This document shows positions 51,501-60,283 of a DNA stretch of 64,000 nucleotides, one piece after another. The DNA is from an uncultured Flavobacteriales bacterium. Lineage in GTDB: Bacteria > Bacteroidota > Bacteroidia > Flavobacteriales_E > Vicingaceae. Made by a program: the position numbers and the translations under genes. The stretch covers positions 1-64,000 of the forward strand of contig CALCHN010000028.1 in assembly GCA_937901255.1 (NCBI GenBank). The letters are read 5' to 3'. Below the pieces are notes generated by a model, which did no database searches, was not told the origin of the DNA, and was given only the letters and a program-made list of their open reading frames with translations. Every line of letters starts with the position of its first letter. Positions within the stretch are counted from its first letter, which is position 1.

Positions 51501-51890
51501 TTGACCAACTCTATTTCATATAAATTTTCTAAAAAAGAAAAACTGAAAAGTCAAAAAGAAATTGAGTTGCTTTTTAAACAAGGAAAATCTATTAATCAGT
51601 TTCCTATAAGGTTAATTTATAAAGCTAAGAAGGAAAAAAATAACGTTTCCATTAACTTTGGGGTTAGCGTTCCTAAGAAAAAAATTAAGCTAGCGGTTAA
51701 TCGTAATTTAATTAAAAGAAGAATTAGAGAAGCTTACCGCTTAAATAATCACGATTTAAAAACCAAGCTGCTTGAAAACCAGAAAGAAATTAATATGATG
51801 GTGATTTATGGTGCGGAACAAATTTTATCATACAAAGAGATAGAAGAAAAAATAAAAGTAATTTTAACACGTTTAAGAGATGCCTTGTGA
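51501..51890 (+). CDS. rnpA: Ribonuclease P protein component
   Basis: A 129-residue basic protein that binds the RNase P RNA. The signature RNR region is KLAVNRNLIKRRIREAYRLN, preceded by NFGVSVPKKKI. The start is TTG at 51501 (TNSISYKFSKKEKLKSQKEI); no ATG is available before the conserved part. It overlaps yidD by four bases (GTGA). Confidence 0.94.
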   Translation: MTNSISYKFSKKEKLKSQKEIELLFKQGKSINQFPIRLIYKAKKEKNNVSINFGVSVPKKKIKLAVNRNLIKRRIREAYRLNNHDLKTKLLENQKEINMMVIYGAEQILSYKEIEEKIKVILTRLRDAL

Positions 51891-52108
51891 AGTGGTTATT
51901 GAGTAAAATAGTTGTTTTGCTAATAAGAGTTTACCAACTAAGTATTTCTCCATTTTTAGGAGCAAACTGTAGGTATTCACCCACTTGTTCGCAATACAGC
52001 ATCGAGGCAATTGAAAAATATGGCCCTTTTAAGGGAACTTGGTTGGCAATAAAAAGAATTTCATCTTGCCACCCTTGGGGCGGACACGGACACGACCCAG
52101 TACCTTAG
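51887..52108 (+). CDS. yidD: Membrane protein insertion efficiency factor YidD
   Basis: A 73-residue membrane-bound protein. The conserved core FLGANCRYSPTCSQYSIEAI and RISSCHPWGGHGHDPVP is complete, and an amphipathic N-terminal helix anchors it. It assists YidC; rnpA-yidD is the standard gene pair. GTG start, overlapping the rnpA stop. Confidence 0.94.
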   Translation: MKWLLSKIVVLLIRVYQLSISPFLGANCRYSPTCSQYSIEAIEKYGPFKGTWLAIKRISSCHPWGGHGHDPVP

Positions 52109-52184
52109 GTAATTCCATGTTTAAAATTTGAAATTAAAGATTAATTGAATTTAAAGATAAATTGAATTCTGAAAAACTAAAAAA

Positions 52185-53849
52185 ATGACACAAAGATTTA
52201 AAAAATACATTTTAATAATAAGCATTGCAATAGCAAGTGTTTTCTCTGTTGGTTTTGTTGATAGCTATTTTGAAGTTTCTAAAAATCTCGACATATTCGC
52301 AACACTTTTTCGTGAATTAAACATTTATTATGTTGATGATACCGACCCAGGAGAATTGATGAAAACAGGAATTGACGCTATGTTAGAATCCTTAGATCCT
52401 TACACGAATTACATTCCAGAATCTAATATTGAAGATTATAAGTTAATGACTACAGGGCAATATGGCGGAATTGGAGCGTTAATTCAACAACATGGCGAAC
52501 ATGTAGTTATTTCTGAACCTTATGAAGGCTTTGGAGCTTATAAAGCAGGTTTGTGGGCAGGAGACAGATTGTTAAAGATTGATGGAAAAGATGTTACAGA
52601 TAAATCAACTTCAGAAATTAGAGATTTACTTTTAGGTCAACCAGGAACTACCCTAAACATTACAGTTGAAAGACCAGGAACAGAAGAACCAATTGAGAAA
52701 AAAGTAGTGAGAGAAGAAGTTAAAATTGACGATGTTCCTTATTATACAATGTATTCTAACGATATAGCGTATATTAAATTAAATGGATTTACAGAATCTG
52801 CTAGTGCTGAAGTAAAAGCAGCTTTTAATAAGTTAAAAGAACAAAATGCCAAATCTTTAATTTTAGATTTAAGAGGAAATGGCGGTGGATTAATGAAAGA
52901 AGCCATAGATATTGTAAATTATTTTGTTCCTAAAGGCTCTGAAGTAGTTAGCACCAAAGGAAAAATTAGCGATTGGGATAAAGTGTATAAAGCTACAGCT
53001 ATGCCCATAGATACTGAAATTCCTATTGTTGTGTTAATAGATGAAATGTCTGCATCTGCATCAGAAATTGTTTCTGGAGCATTGCAAGATCATGATAGAG
53101 CGGTAATTATTGGAAATCGTTCATTCGGAAAAGGTTTGGTGCAACAAGTAAGACCATTAAGTTACAACTCAAAATTAAAAGTTACCGTTGCTAAATATTA
53201 TACTCCAAGCGGAAGATGTATTCAAAAAATAGATTATTCTCATAAAGATGAGAATGGAAAAGTAAATGCTATTCCAGATTCTTTATTAAAAGAATTTAAA
53301 ACATTAAAAACGTACAGACCTGTGTTTGACGGAATGGGAATAGAACCAGATATTAAAGTAGAGAAAAAAGAAATTAGCGATATTGCTACTAGCTTATACC
53401 TAAAAAATCATTTGTTTGATTATGCTACAGATTTTAGGTTAAAACATAACGAAATTCCTGAAATAACTCAATTTACTATTTCTGATGATGAGTATGAAAA
53501 GTTTGTTAAATTTCTTGAAGGGAAAGATTATGACTACACCACAGAAAGCGAAGCATTACTAGAAAAACTTGAAAAAGCAGCTAAAGCAGATAAATATTTT
53601 ATAAGCTTAGAAAATGAATACAACGCTTTATTAAACAAGTTAAAACATAATAAAGAAGAAGATTTATATACTTTTAAAGAAGAGATAAAATATATTTTGG
53701 AAACAGAAATTGCCACAAGATATTACTATCAGAAAGGAAAAATGGAAGCATCTTTAAAAACAGATCCAGTTATGGAAAAAGCTATAGAAGTGCTTTCTGA
53801 CAAACAAAAATATGATGCCGTTTTTACAAGCAATACCAAGCAAGACTAG
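52185..53849 (+). CDS. S41 family C-terminal processing protease
   Basis: A 554-residue periplasmic serine protease. An N-terminal membrane segment or signal (YILIISIAIASVFSVGFVDS) is followed by a PDZ domain (about 80-165, AYKAGLWAGDRLLKIDGKDV) and the S41 core with the catalytic Ser in DEMSASASEIVSGALQDHDR and the Lys in GNRSFGKGLVQQV. It has a C-terminal helical extension of about 150 residues, usual for the Bacteroidota form. It follows rnpA-yidD, as in many flavobacteria. Confidence 0.93.
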   Translation: MTQRFKKYILIISIAIASVFSVGFVDSYFEVSKNLDIFATLFRELNIYYVDDTDPGELMKTGIDAMLESLDPYTNYIPESNIEDYKLMTTGQYGGIGALIQQHGEHVVISEPYEGFGAYKAGLWAGDRLLKIDGKDVTDKSTSEIRDLLLGQPGTTLNITVERPGTEEPIEKKVVREEVKIDDVPYYTMYSNDIAYIKLNGFTESASAEVKAAFNKLKEQNAKSLILDLRGNGGGLMKEAIDIVNYFVPKGSEVVSTKGKISDWDKVYKATAMPIDTEIPIVVLIDEMSASASEIVSGALQDHDRAVIIGNRSFGKGLVQQVRPLSYNSKLKVTVAKYYTPSGRCIQKIDYSHKDENGKVNAIPDSLLKEFKTLKTYRPVFDGMGIEPDIKVEKKEISDIATSLYLKNHLFDYATDFRLKHNEIPEITQFTISDDEYEKFVKFLEGKDYDYTTESEALLEKLEKAAKADKYFISLENEYNALLNKLKHNKEEDLYTFKEEIKYILETEIATRYYYQKGKMEASLKTDPVMEKAIEVLSDKQKYDAVFTSNTKQD

Positions 53850-53879
53850 TTTTCGTTTAATTTAAAATTCTTTGCCAAA

Positions 53880-55436
53880 ATGAGTATTGTTTCCACTTAT
53901 TCAAGAAACATGTATTTGTTTTTTTTGATGTTTATTGCAGTGGGACTCTCATTGTCTAAACCACTTATAACCTTAGGAGAGCTTTGTATTGGTTTCTTAT
54001 GGTTATTAGAAGGAAACCATCTAGAAAAAATAAAACGGTTCTTTAAAAACAGAACAGCACTTGTATTAAGTTCTGTATATCTGCTTACTTTATTAGGGCT
54101 TTTAAACACAACAAATTTCGATTTTGCTTTTGATGATATCAGAAGAAAATTTCCACTTTTTATCTTGCCTTTTTTAATAGTTGGTTTTAAGCCATTAACC
54201 AATAAAGAGTTTCGTTTAATTTTTTCGGTATATGTAGGGGGTGTAATAGCAGCTTCGCTTTGGAGTGTTTTTGTAATGTTGGGCGGACTTAATGAAGTTA
54301 TTGTTGATAAAAGAGATTTGTCAAGGTTTACCTCTCATATAAGGTTTGGCTTGGAAGTGTCGTTAGCTATTTTTGGAGCTTTATATTATGCTGTAAAAGC
54401 AAAAAATACAAAACAAAAGATTAGTTGGATACTTAGTTTTGCTTGGTTAGTTGGCTTTTTGTTTTTACTTAACCTTATAACAGGAATTGCAGTTACTGCT
54501 GTTACAATAATTCTGTTGGTTTTTTATTACGGAATTAAACACCATAAAATTATGATGAAGTTATCAGCTGTAACAGTGGTAGTTGCAATTTTAGCTTCAT
54601 TAATACTTTATGTAAAAAGTTGTCATCAAGAATATTTATCATTTCAGGATGTAGAAGTGTTGCCAATGCAAGAATACTCTCCCAAAGGTGAAAAACTTTT
54701 TCATGATACCATTAGCTCTAATAGTTTCCGAATGGAAAATGGAAATTACATTTATAGAAATATTGCAGAAAAAGAAATAGAACAGGCTTGGAATCAAAAA
54801 AGTAACATCAATTTTGATGGGTTTGATAATAAAGGGCAACAAATTAGATTTACCATATTAAGATTTATTACTTCACAAGCTAAATTAAAAACCCAAGAAG
54901 CTATTAATGAATTAACACCCGAAGAAATAAACGCCATTGAAAACGGAGTTTCTAATTTTAGATATCTTGATATGAATGGGATAGAACTAAGGTTGCATAA
55001 AATATTTTGGGAAATAGAAATGTACAATAAGTACAATGTTGCCGATGGTCATTCTGTAATGCTCAGGTGGGTGTATTGGCATACAGCTATCAACATTGTT
55101 AAAGATAATTTAATGTTTGGAGTGGGTACAGGAGATGTGCAAGATGCTTTTAATCAAAAACATCAACAAGCTAATATCATTTCGGAAAAATATTGGAGAA
55201 GAGCACACAATCAATACCTTACTTATTTTGTGAGTTTTGGTGTTTTAGGGGGAATCTATTTTATATTCTTTTTACTTTATCCCATTATAATTTTAAAACA
55301 ATATAGAGATTATATTTATCTCTGTTTTATTTCCATATTAATGCTTTCTATGCTTACCGAAGATACCCTAGAAACGCAAGTGGGAATTACTTTTTTTGCA
55401 TATTTTAACACACTTTTAATTTTCAAAAAAAGATAA
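53880..55436 (+). CDS. O-antigen ligase-like membrane protein
   Basis: A 518-residue membrane protein with about ten to twelve membrane segments and one long periplasmic loop (about 255-400). The last part has the Wzy_C/O-antigen-ligase pattern GVGTGDVQDAFNQKHQQ and RRAHNQYLTYFVSFGVLGGI, with the His of AHNQYL. The family joins or polymerises surface glycans. No other polysaccharide genes surround it, so the substrate is unknown. It starts 30 bp after the protease gene and may be co-transcribed. Confidence 0.85.
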   Translation: MSIVSTYSRNMYLFFLMFIAVGLSLSKPLITLGELCIGFLWLLEGNHLEKIKRFFKNRTALVLSSVYLLTLLGLLNTTNFDFAFDDIRRKFPLFILPFLIVGFKPLTNKEFRLIFSVYVGGVIAASLWSVFVMLGGLNEVIVDKRDLSRFTSHIRFGLEVSLAIFGALYYAVKAKNTKQKISWILSFAWLVGFLFLLNLITGIAVTAVTIILLVFYYGIKHHKIMMKLSAVTVVVAILASLILYVKSCHQEYLSFQDVEVLPMQEYSPKGEKLFHDTISSNSFRMENGNYIYRNIAEKEIEQAWNQKSNINFDGFDNKGQQIRFTILRFITSQAKLKTQEAINELTPEEINAIENGVSNFRYLDMNGIELRLHKIFWEIEMYNKYNVADGHSVMLRWVYWHTAINIVKDNLMFGVGTGDVQDAFNQKHQQANIISEKYWRRAHNQYLTYFVSFGVLGGIYFIFFLLYPIIILKQYRDYIYLCFISILMLSMLTEDTLETQVGITFFAYFNTLLIFKKR

Positions 55437-55465
55437 AGTAGCTTTTAATATGTAATTTCGCCAAT

Positions 55466-55750
55466 GTGAAAGGTCATAAAATAATAGCCGTATTCTTTTT
55501 ACTACTTTTAGTAAGCACCTTTTCATTTACTTATTTTTCTGTAACTACTTCTCAATTTGTCGAAATTGCTGAAGAAGAGAACAGACATAGTAGTGGTTCT
55601 ACGGTTACCTTTACTATGCAAGAATATATTACAGAAGATGCAGATTTCAGATGTTTTTTTCAAGCTACAGATTTAGAACATCAATTTGAATCTTTTATAC
55701 ATTTTCCTCCATCTAAGGAAATAGTAGCTCCCCCACCCGAATTAGCATAA
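55466..55750 (+). CDS. Small exported or membrane protein
   Basis: A 94-residue protein with a hydrophobic N-terminus (IIAVFFLLLLVSTFSFTYFS) and an acidic mature part ending in a proline-rich tail (HFPPSKEIVAPPPELA). The start is GTG at 55466; the ATG two bases before it runs into TGA. I do not recognise a family. It lies between the ligase gene and the SulP gene on the same strand and could belong to the latter group. Confidence 0.55.
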   Translation: MKGHKIIAVFFLLLLVSTFSFTYFSVTTSQFVEIAEEENRHSSGSTVTFTMQEYITEDADFRCFFQATDLEHQFESFIHFPPSKEIVAPPPELA

Positions 55751-55892
55751 ATTATTGTGTAAACGCTATAGTAAGCTATAGTGTTCTTTTTATTATCGTT
55801 GGAAAAAAATATTTTTTTCAAGATTAATTTTATCAATAATGCAAGTTTAATTAGTTGAATATCAGCTGTTATCTTGTGCAATAATTTATGTT

Positions 55893-57461
55893 ATGACACC
55901 AAAAAAATTAAATATGTTTGCTAATCTTAAATCAGATTTTCCTGCCGGATTAGTAGTTTTTCTTGTAGCCCTTCCTTTATGTTTGGGTATTGCCTTAGCT
56001 TCAACGGGTCGCTCCGATTTATTATTCTCTGGAATTATTGCCGGAGTTGTAGGGGGTATTGTAGTGGGTGCTTTAAGTAATTCTCAATTAGGAGTATCTG
56101 GTCCTGCTGCTGGTTTAGTAGTAATTGTTTTAGGAGCAATTGAGTCCTTAGGAACTTTTGAAGCTTTTTTATTGGCAGTAGTACTTTCAGGGGTGTTGCA
56201 ACTTTTAGCAGGTTTTATGAAGGCCGGTATCATTGGTTATTTCTTTCCATCATCTGTAATAAAGGGAATGTTAACGGCTATAGGGATAATTCTTATTCTT
56301 AAAGAAATTCCTCATGCTTTAGGTTATGATGAGGATTTTATGGGTGATTTTGATTTTGCTCAAAAAGATGGGCATAATACTGTTACTGAAATTTATTATG
56401 CTTTTAAGTATAGTAGCATGGGAGCAATAATCATTAGTGTTATTTCATTAGGAATGTTAATTCTATTTGAGACTAATTTTATGAAAAAAATAGGTTTGTT
56501 TAAGTTTTTGCCGGGAGCACTATTTGTGGTGTTAACAGGTATTTTACTTAATGCACTATTTTTAAATTTAGCTCCAGAGTTAGTCTTAAGTGGAAAACAT
56601 TTGGTTGAATTACCAGTTGCCTCTTCACCGCAAGAGTTTCTGAGCTTTTTTAAATTCCCAGATTTTTCTGCCTTTAGTAATCCACAAGTGTATGTAGTTG
56701 CTGTAACGCTAGCCATAGTGGCAAGTTTGGAAACCTTACTTTGTGTGGAAGCTACAGATAAATTAGATCCGTATAAAAGAAGAACATCCAATAATCAAGA
56801 GCTTAGAGCTCAAGGTATCGGAAATATGATTTCTGGATTAATAGGTGGGTTGCCAATTACACAAGTAATTGTACGAAGTTCTGCCAACATAAATTCTGGT
56901 GGTAAAACAAAAATGGCAGCTATAATTCATGGGGTAATTTTATTGTTATCAGCAATAGTAATTCCTGTTTTTCTGAATTTAATTCCTTTAGCATCTTTAG
57001 CAGCTATTTTATTATTAGTAGGATATAAACTCGCTAAACCTGCTATATTTAGAGATATGATTAAACTAGGGCATGAACAATATGTTCCATTTTTAGTAAC
57101 AGTAATCGCTATTGTTGGTACCGATTTGTTAAAAGGTATCGGAATAGGAATGGTGGTAGCAGTTTTCTATATTCTAAGAAAAAATTACAAAAATGCTCTA
57201 AACTGCAAAAAAGAAGTTGTTGAAGGTAAAAATAAATATACCTTAACACTTTCTGAAGAAGTTACTTTTTTAAATAAAGCAAGTGTTGCAAAAGAGTTGT
57301 CTAAAATACCTGAAGATTCAATATTAATGATTGATGCATCAAAATCATATACAGTTGCTTACGATGTGTTGGAAAATATTCAAGAATTTGCCAACCATAC
57401 CTCTAAACTAAAAAATATAGAGGTGCAAACAAAAGGCATAGATGGCGTTGCGTTTAAATAA
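55893..57461 (+). CDS. SulP family anion (bicarbonate/sulfate) transporter
   Basis: A 522-residue permease. Landmarks are DFPAGLVVFLVALPLCLGIA at the start, SGPAAGLVVIVLGAIESLG, and the core of the transport domain up to about 430; the C-terminal STAS domain is short (about 450-522, ILMIDASKSYTVAYDVLENI). SulP carriers move sulfate, bicarbonate or other anions. Being followed immediately by a beta-carbonic anhydrase, this one most probably takes up bicarbonate, as in the BicA-type cases. Transport direction and ion are inferred. Confidence 0.9.
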   Translation: MTPKKLNMFANLKSDFPAGLVVFLVALPLCLGIALASTGRSDLLFSGIIAGVVGGIVVGALSNSQLGVSGPAAGLVVIVLGAIESLGTFEAFLLAVVLSGVLQLLAGFMKAGIIGYFFPSSVIKGMLTAIGIILILKEIPHALGYDEDFMGDFDFAQKDGHNTVTEIYYAFKYSSMGAIIISVISLGMLILFETNFMKKIGLFKFLPGALFVVLTGILLNALFLNLAPELVLSGKHLVELPVASSPQEFLSFFKFPDFSAFSNPQVYVVAVTLAIVASLETLLCVEATDKLDPYKRRTSNNQELRAQGIGNMISGLIGGLPITQVIVRSSANINSGGKTKMAAIIHGVILLLSAIVIPVFLNLIPLASLAAILLLVGYKLAKPAIFRDMIKLGHEQYVPFLVTVIAIVGTDLLKGIGIGMVVAVFYILRKNYKNALNCKKEVVEGKNKYTLTLSEEVTFLNKASVAKELSKIPEDSILMIDASKSYTVAYDVLENIQEFANHTSKLKNIEVQTKGIDGVAFK

Positions 57462-57500
57462 AAACTAATTAATTTTATAAACAATATAAATAGATACAAA

Positions 57501-58139
57501 ATGGAAAACAAATTTTATAAACAGCTATTAGAAAATAACAGAGAATGGGTACAATCAAAATTAGATTTAGACCCAGATTTTTTCAATAAATTGGCTAACG
57601 GACAACAACCACCTGTGTTGTGGATAGGTTGTGCGGACAGTAGAGTTCCTGCAAATGAAATTATTGGAGCTCAACCAGGAGAGGTTTTCGTACACAGAAA
57701 CATTGCTAATATGGTAATCCATTCAGATATGAATATGTTAAGTGTACTAGATTATGCCGTTAATGCACTAAAAGTAAAACATGTAATTGTTTGCGGACAT
57801 TATGGTTGTGGTGGAGTTGCTGCTGCAATGGGAAATCAGCATATAGGTTTAATTGATAACTGGATTAGACATATTAAAGATGTTTATCGTTTTCATGCTG
57901 AAGAATTGGATGCTATTACTGATGAAAAACAACGTTTTGACAGATATGTGGAACTTAATGTAGTAGAACAAGTGTACGATTTAGCTAAAACTTCTATAGT
58001 TCAAAATGCTTGGAACAACAATCAAACCTTACACATTCATGGTTGGGTATATGGTATTGGTGATGGTTTAATAAAAGAATTAGGCGTTAATTTTACCAAT
58101 AATGACGAATTAGATAGTGTTTATCAGCTAAAGTTTTAA
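57501..58139 (+). CDS. Beta-class carbonic anhydrase
   Basis: A 212-residue zinc enzyme that interconverts CO2 and bicarbonate. Zinc ligands and the Asp-Arg pair are visible: VLWIGCADSRVPANEIIGAQ and then VIVCGHYGCGGVAAAMG. The remaining family blocks (FVHRNIANMV, SVLDYAVNALKVKH) are normal. No signal peptide, so cytosolic. It starts 40 bp after the transporter gene. Confidence 0.95.
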   Translation: MENKFYKQLLENNREWVQSKLDLDPDFFNKLANGQQPPVLWIGCADSRVPANEIIGAQPGEVFVHRNIANMVIHSDMNMLSVLDYAVNALKVKHVIVCGHYGCGGVAAAMGNQHIGLIDNWIRHIKDVYRFHAEELDAITDEKQRFDRYVELNVVEQVYDLAKTSIVQNAWNNNQTLHIHGWVYGIGDGLIKELGVNFTNNDELDSVYQLKF

Positions 58140-58145
58140 ATAAAT

Positions 58146-59018
58146 ATGAAAAATTTATTTTTAATTTTCGGATTGTTATTTTCAATTAGCTTTTTTTCCC
58201 AAGATGTAGATACTTTAAAAATAGAAAAAGACAGATTGGATAGTTTGTACATTGAAGAAGTTGAAAATAAACGTAAAACTGACAAAGTACTTCATGCCGA
58301 ACCTCTATTTATAGATTTAATTAGAGATTTAGGAGCCAGAAAAGGTGAAAAAGAATGGAATGTTGGTTTTGGAATGACTGATAATAATAAGTTTGATTCT
58401 TATGAGGCATTAGTAGAATATGAATGGGCTCCTGTTAACAGGCTCGGACTGGAAATAGAAGTTCCATTCACTTTCTTTTATCCTAACGAAGATGATGTTG
58501 ATAAATCAACGATGCCTCAAAATAAAATTAATGGATTAAAATTAGCTGCTCAATATTCCTTTTTTGTTTCCGAAAAACATAGTACATCTATGGCAATAGG
58601 TTTTTTAAATGAGTTTGAGTTTGTTGAATTTAACCATTATGGAAACGAAGCTTTTGTTGAAGGAAATATTTATAATCCGTTTTTTGTAGCTGCTAAAAGA
58701 TGGGGGCAGAATTTTCATACATTACTTTATACCGGACCAAAAATGCAACAACATTTTTCAGACAACTCTATGCATACCGTTTGGCAAATTAACACCAACT
58801 TTCATTATATGATAGACGGAACAAGAAACTTTATCGGTTTGGAGTTTAATAAAGAAATTACGTATGATGATTTTGATATGGTTATCAGACCTCAAATGAG
58901 ATTAGGAATTGCTGATAATTTGTTAGTAGGTATTGTAGCAGGAGTTCCTATTAAAAGAGAATCTCAAAGGTTTAGTACTTTTTTAAGACTCATTTACGAG
59001 CCTAAACACAAACACTAG
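58146..59018 (+). CDS. Predicted outer-membrane beta-barrel protein in carbonic anhydrase operon
   Basis: A 290-residue protein with a signal peptide (LFLIFGLLFSISFFSQ). From about residue 60 it alternates aromatic/hydrophobic strands in the manner of a small outer-membrane barrel (WNVGFGMTDNNKFDSYEALV, LGLEIEVPFTFFYP, QMRLGIADNLLVGIVAGVPI, ending FLRLIYEPKHKH). It starts only seven bases after the carbonic anhydrase stop, so they are co-transcribed. It may be a pore or sensor for the same substrate; no known transporter motif is visible. Confidence 0.7.
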   Translation: MKNLFLIFGLLFSISFFSQDVDTLKIEKDRLDSLYIEEVENKRKTDKVLHAEPLFIDLIRDLGARKGEKEWNVGFGMTDNNKFDSYEALVEYEWAPVNRLGLEIEVPFTFFYPNEDDVDKSTMPQNKINGLKLAAQYSFFVSEKHSTSMAIGFLNEFEFVEFNHYGNEAFVEGNIYNPFFVAAKRWGQNFHTLLYTGPKMQQHFSDNSMHTVWQINTNFHYMIDGTRNFIGLEFNKEITYDDFDMVIRPQMRLGIADNLLVGIVAGVPIKRESQRFSTFLRLIYEPKHKH

Positions 59019-59095
59019 ATAAAAATTAATTTTTTAATTTTTGAAGGTTGTATTTTTTTATTTTATATTTGTTCTTTATTAGACATTTATATTAT

Positions 59096-59647
59096 ATGAA
59101 AAATACAACCTTTATATTTTTAGCCATTTTTTCAACTTTCTTATTTGTTGCTTGTGGCGATGACAATAATACAACAAACGAAACTAAAGAAGTAGTTCAA
59201 TTAAAAGGCCACGAAGAATTAGACCTAAACCAATGGGGTTTTCCAATGGCAATTATGGTTCCTGATGCTGAAAACCATGGTGAACCACAAGTAGTTTTAA
59301 CCAATAGAGGTGTGTTAGAAATAGTGGTTGGACAATCTTTTGGAATAGAAATTATGTATGGTGAAGGCGATATTGAATTGCTAAAAATGGATTTAGAAGA
59401 AGATTTAGTCTTTGTTTCTGAAATTCTTTCTCAAGAAGAAAATTTATTGATTTATAAGCAAGATATTCCTGAATCTGGAGTTAAAACGCAACATCATTTT
59501 TTCTATAAAGCAACTATCAACAATGATGTTTATGAAATAAGAGATTTGCAAAGTGAGCAATTCGGAGAAAAAATGATTCAAGATATGATTAAAGCTGTAA
59601 AAACGCTTAGATACGTACCTGCCGCTTCAACAGCAACCGATGCTTAA
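59096..59647 (+). CDS. Lipoprotein of unknown function
   Basis: A 183-residue protein from the ATG at 59096, where the lipoprotein signal begins (TFIFLAIFSTFLFVACGDD, Cys about 20); the frame is open further upstream but adds an implausible hydrophobic leader. The mature part (HEELDLNQWGFPMAIMVPDA, QVVLTNRGVLEIVVGQSFGI) has no family I recognise. It overlaps the following gene by eight bases. Confidence 0.75.
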   Translation: MKNTTFIFLAIFSTFLFVACGDDNNTTNETKEVVQLKGHEELDLNQWGFPMAIMVPDAENHGEPQVVLTNRGVLEIVVGQSFGIEIMYGEGDIELLKMDLEEDLVFVSEILSQEENLLIYKQDIPESGVKTQHHFFYKATINNDVYEIRDLQSEQFGEKMIQDMIKAVKTLRYVPAASTATDA

Positions 59648-59990
59648 TAAATTTGCTTTCATAGTTGTTGCTTTATTTTTTTTAGCTTGTAGCTCTTCCA
59701 AAAATGAACTGCCTGAGGGAATTCTTACCCACCAAGAATTAGTACCTATACTTACAGATGTTGAAATTGCTCAAGGTTATCTTAGAATAAAATCTTCTAT
59801 TGACGATTCTTTGTATAGAAGTAAAGCTTTTCAAGAAAATCATTACATACATATTTTTGAAAAACATAACATTACCGAAGAGCAATTTAATAACAACATA
59901 GCTTATTATTCTATGTTTCCCGAAGAAATGGAAAAAATCTATAATGATGTAATTATAGCCATTTCTCAAGAACAAGCTAATCATCATTAG
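59640..59990 (+). CDS. DUF4296 lipoprotein
   Basis: A 116-residue protein with a lipoprotein signal (FIVVALFFLACSSS). The helical mature part (LVPILTDVEIAQGYLRIKSS, IFEKHNITEEQFNNNIAYYS) is the DUF4296 pattern, a Bacteroidota-specific family of small lipoproteins of unknown role. Overlap with the gene before it suggests coupling. Confidence 0.85.
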   Translation: MLNKFAFIVVALFFLACSSSKNELPEGILTHQELVPILTDVEIAQGYLRIKSSIDDSLYRSKAFQENHYIHIFEKHNITEEQFNNNIAYYSMFPEEMEKIYNDVIIAISQEQANHH

Positions 59991-60023
59991 TTTAGTCAGA
60001 GATAAGATAAACAAACATCAATC

Positions 60024-60161
60024 TTTAACCACATAGAAATATAGTATATTATAGTTGTAAAAGATAGTTATAACCACACAAAGAGTTTCCATAAAATGGA
60101 AACAAGCTATATGATACTTAGCAATTTTTTTAGGTAATTAAAACTATGTCACTATGTGGTT
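60024..60161. repeat. Inverted-repeat element in porQ upstream spacer
   Basis: AACCACATAG (60027-60036) and CTATGTGGTT (60152-60161) are perfect inverted ends, and pairing continues inward with a few mismatches. An inner hairpin GTTTCCAT-AAA-ATGGAAAC lies near 60087-60105. Non-coding, about 135 bp; it fills most of the 293-bp gap before porQ. Looks like a MITE-type remnant. Confidence 0.6.
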
Positions 60162-60283
60162 TAACCATTAAGTGGTTAAGTTTTATTTATTTTTGACTTA
60201 AGTTTTTCCACAATCTAAAAGCTACACAATAATTTATTGATAAAAGCGTAATTTAGCCATCCATAGCCTGTATAAATTAACAG

